Positions 43,581 to 51,991 of a stretch of DNA of 64,000 nucleotides are shown here, piece by piece. The notes under the pieces are model-generated. The model was not told where the DNA came from. It searched no databases and worked only from the letters and a program-made list of their open reading frames with translations. The position numbers and the translations under genes were made by a program. This stretch comes from Bog-532 sp963828445 (lineage in GTDB: Bacteria > Actinomycetota > Actinomycetes > Streptosporangiales > Streptosporangiaceae), in the NCBI GenBank assembly GCA_963828445.1, contig CAWHFP010000003.1, forward strand, positions 478,242 to 542,241, read 5' to 3'. Within the stretch, counting starts at the first letter, position 1. Each line of letters starts with the position of its first letter.

Positions 43581-45106
43581 GATGACCTCCCAGTGCCGTT
43601 TGATTGGGCCGTTTATTGGGCCGGTGATGCGGTCGGCGGCCAGGCGGCCGGAGATCAGCGCGGTGGGCACGCCCACGCCGGGGACGGTGCCGCAGCCGGC
43701 CAGGGCCACGTTGTCCACCCCGCGGGGCAGGTTGCCGGACCGGAACGGCCCGCTCTGCAGGAACGAGTGCGCGTACGAGAACGGCGTCCCGGCCACCATG
43801 CCCTGCCGGGCCCAGTCGGCCGGGGTGATCACCTGGCGCACGCTGATCTCGCCGTCCAGCCCGGGCAGCAGCCGGCCGGCGACCAGGCTGGCCAGCTGGT
43901 CGGCGTAGCCGTCGCCGGTGCGGTCCCAGTCGAGCCGGCCGCGGGCCAGGTTCGGCGCGGGAGCCAGGATGTACAGCAGGTCGGTACCCTCCGGTGCCAG
44001 CTCGGGATCGGTGGCGGTCGGACGCGTGACCAGCAGAGATGGATCGCGCATCAGTTGCCCTTGGTCAATTATTTCATCGAAGGTCTGGTCCCAGGCTTGC
44101 CCGAACAAGATGGTGTGGTGGGCGGTGTCGGTCCACTGGCGCCGGGTGCCCGCGTGCACCACCACCGCCGAGGGCGACGGGCGCAGGGGCAGCGGTCGCC
44201 GCGGCCGGCGGCCCAGCAACTGGTAGGCGGTGGTCAGCTCGGTGGCCAGCACGGCGGCGTCGCACGGCACCCGCAGGCCGCCGGAGGTGCGCACGGCGGT
44301 GACGCGGTCGCCGGAGCGTTCCAGGGTGGTGACGGACTGGCCGTAGTGGAACTTCACCCCGGCCGACGCGGCCGCGGCGGCCAGCGCGTCGGGCACGGCC
44401 CGCATGCCGCCGCGCGGGAAGTACACCCCGGCCACGGTGTCCATGTAGGCGATGACCCCGTACACGGCCAGCGCGTGCTTGGGCGACTCCCCCGCGTACA
44501 GCGACTGGAACGAGAACACCCGGCGCAGCCGCTCGTCGGAGATGAACCGCCCGATGGCAGGCTCCAGGCGGCGGAACGCCCCCAGCGCGACCAGCCGGGC
44601 CAGGGCCGGGGTGACCAGGGACAGCGGCGAATCGAAGTTGGCCGCGATGAACTGGCCGAACTCTTGCTGGTAGAGCTCGGTCAGCCAGGCCCGCAGCCGC
44701 TGGTAGCCGGCCGCCTCGGCGGGCCCGGCGAACTCGCGCACGGCCGCGGTCATGGCGTCGGCGTCGGTGTGCACGTCCAGCGTGCTGCCGTCGGCGAAGG
44801 CGGCCCGGTAGGCCGGGTCCAGGCGGATCAGGTCGAGCCGGTCGGTCAGGTTCTCCCCCACCGCGGCCAGGGCCTCGGCCACCAGGTCGGGCATGGTCAG
44901 CACGGTGGGACCGGTGTCGAAGCGGTAGCCACCGGCGTCCAGCGGCCGGCCCGGCCGCCGGGGTGATCGGCGCGTTCGATGACGGTGACCTCGCGGCCGC
45001 GGCCGGCCAGGTGCAGGGCGGCGGCCAGCCCGGCCAGCCCGGCCCCGGCCACCACCACGTGGTCGGACCGACCGGTGATGGTCCGCAGCGTTCTCGTCGG
45101 CGGCAT
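43581..45106 (-). CDS. crtI: Phytoene desaturase, apparent frameshift near N-terminus
   Basis: An FAD enzyme that introduces four double bases of desaturation into phytoene to give lycopene. The start MPPTRTLRTITG and the FAD motif VVVAGAGLAGLAAALHLAGR run to GGRAGR, then the frame shifts at about 44945. The rest continues as DAGGYRFDTGPTVLTMPDL and on through RVFSFQSLYAGESP to CGTVPGVGVPTALISGRLAA, the canonical CrtI ending. One extra base in the GGCCGGGCC tract would restore it. The gene begins 3 bp after crtE and then runs into crtB without a stop. Either an indel or a real CrtI-CrtB fusion explains that. Confidence 0.85.
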
Positions 45107-45109
45107 CGG

Positions 45110-46258
45110 TTAGTGGGCCCGGTCGGTGAAGCGGACGGCCAGGTCGGTGAGGCTGTCGCGGACGAAGGGGCTGAGGCCGCCGTGGGCCGTGCCGTGGCGG
45201 AGGGCGGCGCAGGCGGCGGTGACCCGGGCGCCGATCATCTGCTCGATGCGGACGGTGGCGCCGGTGTCGATGATCAGCTGGCGCCACCGGTCGATGTCAC
45301 CGTCGGCCAGGTCCTCGCGGTGGGCCAGCTTGGACAGCTCCGCGTCCTGGACCGGGGAGGCCATGTCGGCGGCCAGCACGACCAGGCTGGTGGCCTTGTG
45401 CTCGAGCAGGTCGCCGCCGCTCGGCTTGCCGGTGATGCCGGGCTCCCCGAACACGCCGAGGACGTCGTCACGCAGCTGGAACGCCTCCCCGACCAGGCCA
45501 CCGTATTCGCCGAGCGCGGCCAGGATCGGCTCGCCCGCACCGGCCAGCGCGGCCCCGAGCTCGAGCGGGCGGCGCACCGTGTAGTTGCCGGACTTGCGCC
45601 GGGTCACGTCCAGGACCTCGTCCAGGGTGGGATCGCCGCGGGCGTCGTTGACCAGGTCGGCGAACTGCCCGACGGCCAGCTCGCCGCGCAGCGTGTCGTA
45701 GCGGGGCCAGCCGCGGGCCAGCACCGCCGGGGGCAGGCCGCTGTCCCGGAACAGCTGCTCGGCCCAGACCAGGCACAGGTCCGCGAGCAGGATGGCGGCC
45801 GACTCACCGAAGCGCTCGGCCGACCCGGCCAGGCCCTGGGCCCGGTGCCAGCGGGCCAGCCGCAGGTGGGCGGCGGGCTGGCCGCGACGGAGCGCGGACC
45901 GGTCCATCACGTCGTCCTGAAGGAGGGCGAAGGCGTGCACGAGTTCGGTGCTGGCCGCGGCGCGCTGGGCGGGGTCGCTTTCGGCCGCGGCGCTGAGCCA
46001 GCCCAGGTAGGTGAAGGTCGACCGGACGAACTTGCCCCGGGTCACGAACCCGGTCAGCAGGTCGGTCAGGAAGGTGGCCCCGGGCACGCCGCGCACGTGT
46101 TCGGCGCACCGGTCGCGCACGAAATCGCTGAGTACGGCGGCGGTCTGATGTTGGCGTTCCTTGAGCCATCTGTCCAGGTCAGTGGCTTGAAGCGGCTGCG
46201 CGGGGACAGGTGGGGGCGTATCGACGGGGTGGTCCTTCAGTAGCTGACTCACCTGCAT
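45110..46258 (-). CDS. crtE: Geranylgeranyl diphosphate synthase
   Basis: A trans-prenyltransferase of 382 residues that builds GGPP for the carotenoid pathway. The first Asp-rich motif lies in HAFALLQDDVMDRSALRRG and the second in FQLRDDVLGVFG; KFVRSTFTYL and RRKSGNYTV complete the substrate site. The ATG at 46258 is preferred because GGAGG lies 8 nt upstream; a TTG at 46282 is the longer option. It is the first gene of the crt operon and follows a promoter with phased repeats. Confidence 0.92.
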   Translation of the reverse strand: MQVSQLLKDHPVDTPPPVPAQPLQATDLDRWLKERQHQTAAVLSDFVRDRCAEHVRGVPGATFLTDLLTGFVTRGKFVRSTFTYLGWLSAAAESDPAQRAAASTELVHAFALLQDDVMDRSALRRGQPAAHLRLARWHRAQGLAGSAERFGESAAILLADLCLVWAEQLFRDSGLPPAVLARGWPRYDTLRGELAVGQFADLVNDARGDPTLDEVLDVTRRKSGNYTVRRPLELGAALAGAGEPILAALGEYGGLVGEAFQLRDDVLGVFGEPGITGKPSGGDLLEHKATSLVVLAADMASPVQDAELSKLAHREDLADGDIDRWRQLIIDTGATVRIEQMIGARVTAACAALRHGTAHGGLSPFVRDSLTDLAVRFTDRAH

Positions 46259-46321
46259 GCCTGTGGCCTCCGATCGGGGCAACGTTGCGACGGCTGACCG
46301 CTACCCGCGCCAGGCGCGACG

Positions 46322-46351
46322 AAACGATGCACAAACGATGCAAGTCATCGT
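46322..46351 (-). promoter_or_regulatory. Candidate LitR/CarH operator upstream of crtE
   Basis: Two perfect 10-bp copies of AAACGATGCA (46322-46331 and 46333-46342) are spaced by 11 bp. The second overlaps an inverted pair ACGATG/CATCGT (46335-46340, 46346-46351). CarH operators are built of 11-bp direct repeats, each bound by one MerR-type domain of the tetramer. The site is 64-94 bp upstream of the crtE ATG, where it could overlap the -35 region. Binding by the operon's own LitR is inferred. Confidence 0.68.
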
Positions 46352-46462
46352 AGCTCGCATCAGGTACTGCGCTCGACGGCGGGGTGGATTGCCGCCGGGA
46401 ACCCGGCCCCAGGTGATGGGGCGCGGGAAGCGGAGTACGGCGGGGTGCTGGCCGGTCACGGT

Positions 46463-46514
46463 AAATAAAAAAACCCCCGTACCGTGGCGGCACTCGGACG
46501 AGGTGCCGCCACGG
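46463..46514 (-). terminator. Intrinsic terminator on the minus strand upstream of crtE
   Basis: Perfect 12-bp arms (46482-46493 and 46503-46514) with a 9-nt loop are followed, in minus-strand direction, by a run of five Gs and then seven Ts (46467-46473). This is a classic rho-independent terminator. No minus-strand gene lies upstream of it before the XRE promoter, so it either ends an unseen small RNA, insulates crtE, or acts as a leader attenuator. Confidence 0.75.
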
Positions 46515-46740
46515 GCCGACGGTGGCCGTCGCAGAAACGGGACCCTTCCGGCCGCCCCCTCCGGGGCCAGTATTTATCTCAGCTCATGCGGCGCGGCACG
46601 AGTTTAAGCCGCCGTGGACAAGCGATGTCAACGGGGGTTTCCGCCCGGGACCAAAGCCGGCAATCCGGATGGGCAGGCAGGATCACGCTGCGACCGGATG
46701 CCGATTACGGTCCGGAACTAATAGGCTGCCCGGTGGGCAA

Positions 46741-46758
46741 CGCGGGCAATTGCCCGCG
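46741..46758. promoter_or_regulatory. 18-bp perfect palindrome upstream of XRE gene
   Basis: CGCGGGCAATTGCCCGCG is fully self-complementary and lies 30 bp upstream of the XRE regulator's ATG. The position suggests an operator for autoregulation; it could also form a small hairpin in the leader. Confidence 0.55.
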
Positions 46759-46787
46759 GGGGGTCCGTGCGGGCGGGAGGAGAACTG

Positions 46788-47294
46788 ATGCCAGGAGAGG
46801 TGCGGCGGTCTCCGTCGTCCCTGGCGAGCAAGCTCGATCGGCTGTTCGCGGCCGTGCGGCCGGGCGGTCGCGGCGAGTACAGCTACCAGGAGGTGGCCGA
46901 CAGCATTCGCAGCGAGGGCGGCCCCACGATCTCAGCCACGTACCTGTGGCAATTGCGTAAGGGACTACGGGACAACCCGACCCGGAACCATCTGGCCGCC
47001 CTGGCCAGGTTCTTCGGCGTCAGCCCGGCCTACTTCTTCGACGAGGACACCGCCGAGGTGGTGGACGCCCAGCTCAGCCTGCTGGCGGCCATGCGCGACA
47101 ATTCGGTCCGCACGGTGGCCCTGCGGGCCCAGGGACTGTCGGTGGAGAGCCTGGCCGCGGTCCAGGTGGTGATCGACCACGCGCGGCGGCTGGAGGGGCT
47201 GGAGCCCGAGGCCGAGCCGGGTGCGGAACCGGGGTCCGGCACCGGGCTGGACCGTGAAGCGGGTGACCAGTCCGCCGGGGAGGCCCGCGGATGA
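46788..47294 (+). CDS. XRE-family helix-turn-helix regulator
   Basis: A 168-residue DNA-binding protein. The HTH covers YQEVADSIRSEGGPTISATY and LWQLRKGLRDNPTRNHLAAL, followed by ARFFGVSPAYFF, the typical end of an XRE domain. The C-terminal part carries a helix (VESLAAVQVVIDHARRLEG) and an acidic Gly/Glu tail. ATG 46788 has an excellent GGGAGGAG 5 nt upstream. It overlaps the ImmA/IrrE gene (ATGA), the classic pairing in which the metallopeptidase may cleave or inactivate the XRE protein. Confidence 0.92.
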   Translation: MPGEVRRSPSSLASKLDRLFAAVRPGGRGEYSYQEVADSIRSEGGPTISATYLWQLRKGLRDNPTRNHLAALARFFGVSPAYFFDEDTAEVVDAQLSLLAAMRDNSVRTVALRAQGLSVESLAAVQVVIDHARRLEGLEPEAEPGAEPGSGTGLDREAGDQSAGEARG

Positions 47295-47830
47295 ACCTGC
47301 TGCGCCGGAACCGGGTGCGACGGCGCTGCCGGGCGCGGCTCCGCGAGCTGACCCTGCCGGACCCGTTCGACCTGACCGAGCTGTGCCGGTCGGTGAGCAT
47401 CAGCCGGGGCCGGCCACTGCACGTCCGCGGCATCCCGGGGCCGGCGTCCCGGGCCCGGCCGTGCGGCATCTGGATCGCCACCGACGACGATGACTGGATC
47501 TTCGTCGACCAGCAGACCAGCCCGCTGCACCGCCAGCACATCGTGCTGCACGAGCTGGCCCACATGCTGTGCGGGCACGCGGCCGGCGACCTGCCCGAGA
47601 ACGACATGCTCCGGCGGCTGTTCCCGGACCTGTCCCCGGCCATGGTCCGGACCGTGCTCAGCCGGACCAGCTACCAGTCCGAGCCCGAGCGGGAAGCCGA
47701 GGTGCTGGCCTCGCTGATCGTGGCCCGGAGCCAGCCGTCGGCGGTGCCGACCATAGCGGTCACCGACGTGTCGGCGGCCGAGAAGGAGGTCCTGCGGCGC
47801 GCGGCCCTGGCCTTGGGCATGCAGCCATGA
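47291..47830 (+). CDS. ImmA/IrrE-family metallopeptidase
   Basis: A 179-residue zinc peptidase. The active site is HIVLHELAHMLCGHAAG (HExxH), preceded by the strand DDDDWIFVDQQTSP and followed by a helical segment with SYQSEPEREAEVLASLI, which holds the downstream Glu ligand of the family. It is translationally coupled to both the XRE gene upstream and the membrane protein downstream (ATGA overlaps). Family members cleave phage or stress repressors. Here cleavage of the partner XRE protein is the likely role. Confidence 0.92.
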   Translation: MNLLRRNRVRRRCRARLRELTLPDPFDLTELCRSVSISRGRPLHVRGIPGPASRARPCGIWIATDDDDWIFVDQQTSPLHRQHIVLHELAHMLCGHAAGDLPENDMLRRLFPDLSPAMVRTVLSRTSYQSEPEREAEVLASLIVARSQPSAVPTIAVTDVSAAEKEVLRRAALALGMQP

Positions 47831-49053
47831 TCATCAGCGCGCTGGCGGTCACCGTGCTGTGGGCGGCCGTCTGGGCCCAGTTCCCGTCCCATCGCAACGT
47901 GCCGCTGCGGCGGGCGGTCTGGTACACGATGGTGCTGCTGGCCGCGATCGGCACGCTGAACCTGCCCGCCATCGGCCAGCGGCTCGACGTGGCGACCGGG
48001 CTGCCGAACCTGGCCGACGTCATCCAGCACGTGCTGGCCATCACCGCCGCCACGCTGGGCTGGTACTGCGCGGAGCAGGTGCTGGGGGCGGCCCATCCGC
48101 AGACCCACTGGTCGCGGTGGATGCGGACCGCGCTGCCGGCCACCACCGTGGCCGCGCTGCTGGTGCTGTTCGCGCTGTCGCCGGCCCGCACCAGACCGAC
48201 CGACACGGCCGTGTACACCGACTTCCCCATGCAGTACGCGGCCCATCCCCTGGTGTTCGCCTACTGGATGATCTTCGCGGTCTACCTGGGCACCGCGTTC
48301 GTGCTCATCGCCCGGCTGGCTGGGCAGTACGGGCACCGGGCGGGCCGGACGCCGCTCGGCTGCGGGCTGGTGCTGATCGCCGCGGGCATGGTGGCCGGCC
48401 TGGGCTACCTGGGGGTCGCCACCGGGGCGGTGGCGGCGCACGCGGCCGGCGCGCACGGCCGGTTCATCCACACCGCGCCCGTGTACATCCAGAGTCTGTT
48501 CGGCGCGCTGATCGTGCTGGTGGCGGTGGGCAGCTTCCTGCCCGCGACCGGGTACTGCCCCTTCATCCGGCGGGTGGCGGCCTACTGGTCGCTGCGCCAG
48601 CTGTACCCGCTGTGGGCCGGCCTGTGCCTGGCGGTGCCGGGGATCGCGCTCGACCCCGTCCCGGACTGGGCCGACCGCATCGACCCGCGCGACCTGCAGG
48701 TGCGGCTGTACCGGCGGGTGATCGAGATCCGCGACGGCTACATGGCCCTGACCCCGGTTGACGTGCCCGGCATCGAGGACCTGGTGCGGGACGTGTCCGG
48801 GCCGCACGAGCTGAGCGCGGCCGACCGGGCCACGCTGGCCGCCGCCACCCAGCTGGAGCTGGCCCGCCGGGCTGAGCTGCGGGGGGACGCGCAGCTGAGC
48901 GGCGGGGCCGGGCTGCCCCCGGCCAACCGGGAGTTCCTGGCCGGCGGGGACCTGGACAGTGAGGTTCGGCTGTTGCGGACGGTGGCGAGCAACTGGACCA
49001 CGGTCGCGCGGGCGGCCGAGCGGATCGAGCGGGACCGGCTGGCCGTCGGCTGA
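47827..49053 (+). CDS. MAB_1171c-family membrane protein
   Basis: A 408-residue protein with about seven transmembrane helices in its first ~245 residues (MIISALAVTVLWAAVWAQF at the start). A cytoplasmic helical domain (YRRVIEIRDGYMAL, HELSAADRATLAAATQLELA and LLRTVASNWTTVARAAERIE) follows. The fold and the preceding XRE and ImmA/IrrE genes match the MAB_1171c family, annotated as putative transporters and found in this order across actinobacteria. The function is unknown. The ATGA overlap shows it is the last of a three-gene operon. Confidence 0.87.
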   Translation: MIISALAVTVLWAAVWAQFPSHRNVPLRRAVWYTMVLLAAIGTLNLPAIGQRLDVATGLPNLADVIQHVLAITAATLGWYCAEQVLGAAHPQTHWSRWMRTALPATTVAALLVLFALSPARTRPTDTAVYTDFPMQYAAHPLVFAYWMIFAVYLGTAFVLIARLAGQYGHRAGRTPLGCGLVLIAAGMVAGLGYLGVATGAVAAHAAGAHGRFIHTAPVYIQSLFGALIVLVAVGSFLPATGYCPFIRRVAAYWSLRQLYPLWAGLCLAVPGIALDPVPDWADRIDPRDLQVRLYRRVIEIRDGYMALTPVDVPGIEDLVRDVSGPHELSAADRATLAAATQLELARRAELRGDAQLSGGAGLPPANREFLAGGDLDSEVRLLRTVASNWTTVARAAERIERDRLAVG

Positions 49054-49166
49054 GCGGGCTGGCGGGCGGCTGGGCCCGGGGGCGGCTGGGCTGGGGGCGG
49101 CTGGGCTGGGGGGACGGCCGCGCGGGCCGGAATGGGCGGTTTCCGGCTGCGGTCGCGCCTGGGCGC
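49054..49166. repeat. G-rich tandem repeat
   Basis: After the membrane protein stop, the sequence reads as several imperfect copies of GGGCGGCTGGGCT (about 49062-49115). It ends where the kinase remnant begins, so it may mark a deletion junction. Confidence 0.5.
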
Positions 49167-50231
49167 GGGTCCCCCGAGCAGGTCCGGGCCCAGACCGCCG
49201 GGCCGCCCAGCGACGTGTTCTGCCTGGGCAGCGTGCTGGCCTACGCGGCCACCGGGCGCGGCCCCTTCGACGCCGAAGAACGGCTCGCGGTGGCCTACCG
49301 CATCGTCCAGGCCGACCCCGACCTGGACGGAATGTCCGGCCCGCTCCGCGACCTGGTCGCCGGGTGCCTGGCCAAGGACCCGGCCGCCCGGCCCGCGCTG
49401 GCGCAGGTCCTCGGCGCGGTGACCGCCCAGCTGGCCTCCCCGCTGGACGCGGCGGCCAGCTTCTGGCCGGAACCGCTGGCCGGGCTGATCGGGTCCCGGC
49501 AGGACCGGCTGCGGGCCGAGGCCGGGACGCCGTCGGTACCCGGGGCGGCCGCGGAGGGCGCGGCGTCGGCGGAGGGCGCGGCGGTGGAGGCCGCGGCAGT
49601 GGAGGCCGCAGCGCTGGAGGGCGCGGCGGTGGCGCCGGGTGCCTGGCCGATGAAGGCGGGGCCACGGCCGGGACCAGGCCGTATCCTGCGCGATCCCGGC
49701 CTGGTGGCGATGGCCGCGCTGGCGGTCCTCGGGGTGATCGCGCTGGTGCTGCTGCCCAGCCCGGGCGGATCGGCTGCGCCCGCGGCCGCGTCGCACCGGG
49801 CGACCGGCGCGGCGACCGCGCCCAGCTCGTCGGCCCTGCCGGTGGCCCCGACCGGGCCCGGCCCGGTCCGGACCGCCCTGGTCTGCACGGAGCCGCCGGG
49901 CGGCTGCACCAGCACCGACCCCACCCAGATGCGGGCCAAGCCCCCCATGATCATCGTCACCGCGAACCAGCTGAGCTACATCGAGTACTTCACCTGGTCC
50001 GGCTGGGGTGGCCCGGTCGCGGTCGGCCAGGGGACCCTGTACTACTACCGGTGTCCTGCGACCGCGCCGGACTGCAGCACCGGCGGCTCCTACGCCCAGT
50101 ACCGGGCCAAGGTCACCGTGGGTGGGCTGGTCCCGGTCAGCCGTCAGTTCAGCGCCTACTCGCGGATGACGGTGTCGGCGCCCGCGGCCCCGCAGACGGT
50201 GTTCACGTTCAGCCGGGCCATGGTCCCCTAG
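49167..50231 (+). pseudogene. Remnant of a Ser/Thr protein kinase lacking its N-lobe and catalytic loop
   Basis: The frame begins abruptly inside the kinase domain at GSPEQVRAQTAGPPSDVFCL (subdomains VIII-IX) and continues GSVLAYAATGRGPFD and CLAKDPAARPALAQVL (subdomain XI). The ATP-binding loop, VAIK lysine and HRD catalytic loop are missing. A Glu/Ala repeat region, one transmembrane helix (LVAMAALAVLGVIALVLL) and an extracellular domain with two Cys pairs complete it. The first usable start in frame is at 49215. It cannot phosphorylate. The missing 5' part probably went in a deletion at the preceding G-rich repeats. Confidence 0.78.
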
Positions 50232-50806
50232 ACGAGCTGGGCCACGGTCAGGCCGGCCAGGGTCAGCAGCACCAGGGCCGCGGCCCGGCTGAGCCACTTG
50301 ACCGGGAGGACCTTCAGCAGGCTGCGGCCACCCACGATGGCCAGGCCCGCGGCCACCCACAGGCCGGCGGTGGCGCCGATGCCGACCGCGATGGGGTCGT
50401 GGTACCGGGCGGCCAGGTTGGCCGTGACGATCTGGGTCAGGTCACCGAACTCGGCCACGAACACGATCCCGAAGCTGGTCAGCGCGACCGGCAGGAACGC
50501 CCGGCGGGGCCGGTGCTCTTCGACGTATTCGTCGCTGTCGGCGGGCTTCTGGCGGAGCAGGATCACCGCGCCCACCACGAACAGCACGGCCACGATGATC
50601 TCGGTCGGCTGGTGCGGCAGCAGGGACAGCAGGCCACCGACGGTGACGGCCAGCGCCACCTGAAGGGCGAAGGCGGTGGCCGCGCCCGCGAACACGTAGG
50701 CGGGCCGGTACCGGCTGCCCAGGACCAGGCAGGCGATGACGGTCTTGTCCGGGAGCTCGGCGGGCAAAATGATCAGGAACGAGGTGATGATGGCGGCGAG
50801 ACCCAT
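50228..50806 (-). CDS. GDT1/TMEM165-family transporter, probably manganese exporter
   Basis: A 192-residue, six-helix membrane protein made of two homologous halves. Each carries an E-x-x-D ion-binding motif: ILPAELPDKTVIACLVLG in the first and FVAEFGDLTQIVTANLA in the second. Actinobacterial members use ELPDKT in place of the eukaryotic ExGDK. The ATG at 50806 fits the membrane start; more upstream codons are part of the leader. A yybP-ykoY riboswitch in the leader indicates control by manganese, and hence Mn2+ export as the role. Confidence 0.9.
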   Translation of the reverse strand: MGLAAIITSFLIILPAELPDKTVIACLVLGSRYRPAYVFAGAATAFALQVALAVTVGGLLSLLPHQPTEIIVAVLFVVGAVILLRQKPADSDEYVEEHRPRRAFLPVALTSFGIVFVAEFGDLTQIVTANLAARYHDPIAVGIGATAGLWVAAGLAIVGGRSLLKVLPVKWLSRAAALVLLTLAGLTVAQLV

Positions 50807-50875
50807 GGGCTCAGCCCCCTGTCGGTCGGGCCGCCCGGCTCCTTCGGCGCGGCAGCTCACTTCGTCAACTGCGGC

Positions 50876-50998
50876 CGAAGGTCTCACTCAGGCGTCCTCG
50901 CCCCCGGGCACCGGATCCTCGCTGTTGCCAGCCGATGGCGGCCAGCCCAGCGGGGACCGAGATTGTCGGCGTCCCGGCGATGGAGCTACTCCCCTTCG
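50876..50998 (-). promoter_or_regulatory. yybP-ykoY manganese riboswitch
   Basis: The minus-strand leader of the GDT1 gene contains the hallmark GGGGAGTAG just inside a P1 stem. P1 is CGAAGG (50998-50993) paired with CCTTCG (50881-50876). GACGCCGACAATCTCGG and, before the closing strand, GAGTGAGA match the conserved loops of this Mn2+-sensing RNA class. Downstream, GCCGAAGG (50848-50841) can pair perfectly with CCTTCGGC (50881-50874). This mutually exclusive helix would break P1, making it a plausible expression platform ahead of the start codon. Confidence 0.8.
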
Positions 50999-51122
50999 CA
51001 GTTTCCTTTTTACCCAGCGTCGGCCGGAACTAACTATGTCAGCTGGCCCACTCGTCCGGCGCCGCGTTGTCGGCTGACTACTGTGATTTGTGGGCACGCT
51101 GGAGAAAAGTGAGGGGCGGATC

Positions 51123-51962
51123 GTGAGCGGTGATGACCTCGGCCGGAAGCTGGACGTCCTGCAGGCGTCGTTCGGGGAACACGGGGTGCCCCGCGCGGTG
51201 GAAGACCTGCCTCCGGACAGCTGGGATGAGCTGCCCGGCCTGGCCAGCGCGCCGGAGAAGCACCCGCTCTGGCAGCGGATCCTGGACGAGCTGGCCGACG
51301 TGGGGCTGGACTCCTACGGTGACCTGGAGACCGTGCCGCTGCTGCACTTCCTGTCCCGGTATCCCGTCACCGCCTACACCTACCCGGTCGCGCCGGAGCT
51401 GTCCCGGGGCGAGCGGCCCAGCCTGGCCAAGCTGCGCGACCTGGCCGGGCAGGGCTACCGGCGCACGGTCAACCTGTGCGCCGAGGCCGTGGGCGGCGAC
51501 ACCCCGCTGATCACCATGGCCGGGCTGGCCAGCACGCTGGACACCGTGCACCTGCCCATCGTCGACATGCACGACCCCACGCTGGCGCAGGTGGTGCAGC
51601 TGCTGGACCTGCTGGCCGCGCCCGGCGCCCCGCGCACCTACCTGCACTGCGAGGCGGGCAAGTGCCGGACCGGGGTGATGGTGGCCTGCTACCGGATGGC
51701 CGTCATGGGCTGGGATGAGACCGACGCCTTCACCGAGGCGGAGAACTTCGGGTGCTCGGTGCCGCTGCAGCGGGCGTTCATCCAGAAGTTCGCGACCCAG
51801 CTGATCGCCCACGCCGACGCGCGCGACCAGCACCGGCCCGACTCGGCGGCCGGGCTGGGCCGGTATCCGCTGAAGCCGCTGGGCTCGGTCCGGGCCACCC
51901 CGGCCGAACGCGACGCCACCCTGGACGCGGTGGCCAAGGGCGAGAAGGGCGGCATCGAGTAG
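51123..51962 (+). CDS. Cys-based (tyrosine/dual-specificity-like) protein phosphatase
   Basis: The signature YLHCEAGKCRTGVMVAC is the P-loop HC-x5-R of cysteine phosphatases (about residue 183), and LDTVHLPIVDMHDP supplies the general-acid Asp region. The N-terminal ~60 residues (LGRKLDVLQASFGEHGVPRA) are an unrecognised helical extension. A GTG at 51123 is chosen because GAGGGGCGGA precedes it; a GTG at 51090 would add 11 residues without a ribosome site. The substrate could be protein phosphotyrosine or a phosphoinositide; it cannot be decided. A flavodoxin-like gene follows. Confidence 0.87.
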   Translation: MSGDDLGRKLDVLQASFGEHGVPRAVEDLPPDSWDELPGLASAPEKHPLWQRILDELADVGLDSYGDLETVPLLHFLSRYPVTAYTYPVAPELSRGERPSLAKLRDLAGQGYRRTVNLCAEAVGGDTPLITMAGLASTLDTVHLPIVDMHDPTLAQVVQLLDLLAAPGAPRTYLHCEAGKCRTGVMVACYRMAVMGWDETDAFTEAENFGCSVPLQRAFIQKFATQLIAHADARDQHRPDSAAGLGRYPLKPLGSVRATPAERDATLDAVAKGEKGGIE

Positions 51963-51991
51963 GCGACCCCGGGTCTAAGCTCGGCGCCATC

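Noticed and set aside
43491..46243. Long plus-strand frames opposite crtB, crtI and crtE
   Set aside because: Their Gly/Val/Gln/Asp-rich composition is the antisense reflection of GC-biased codons, and all family motifs are on the minus strand.
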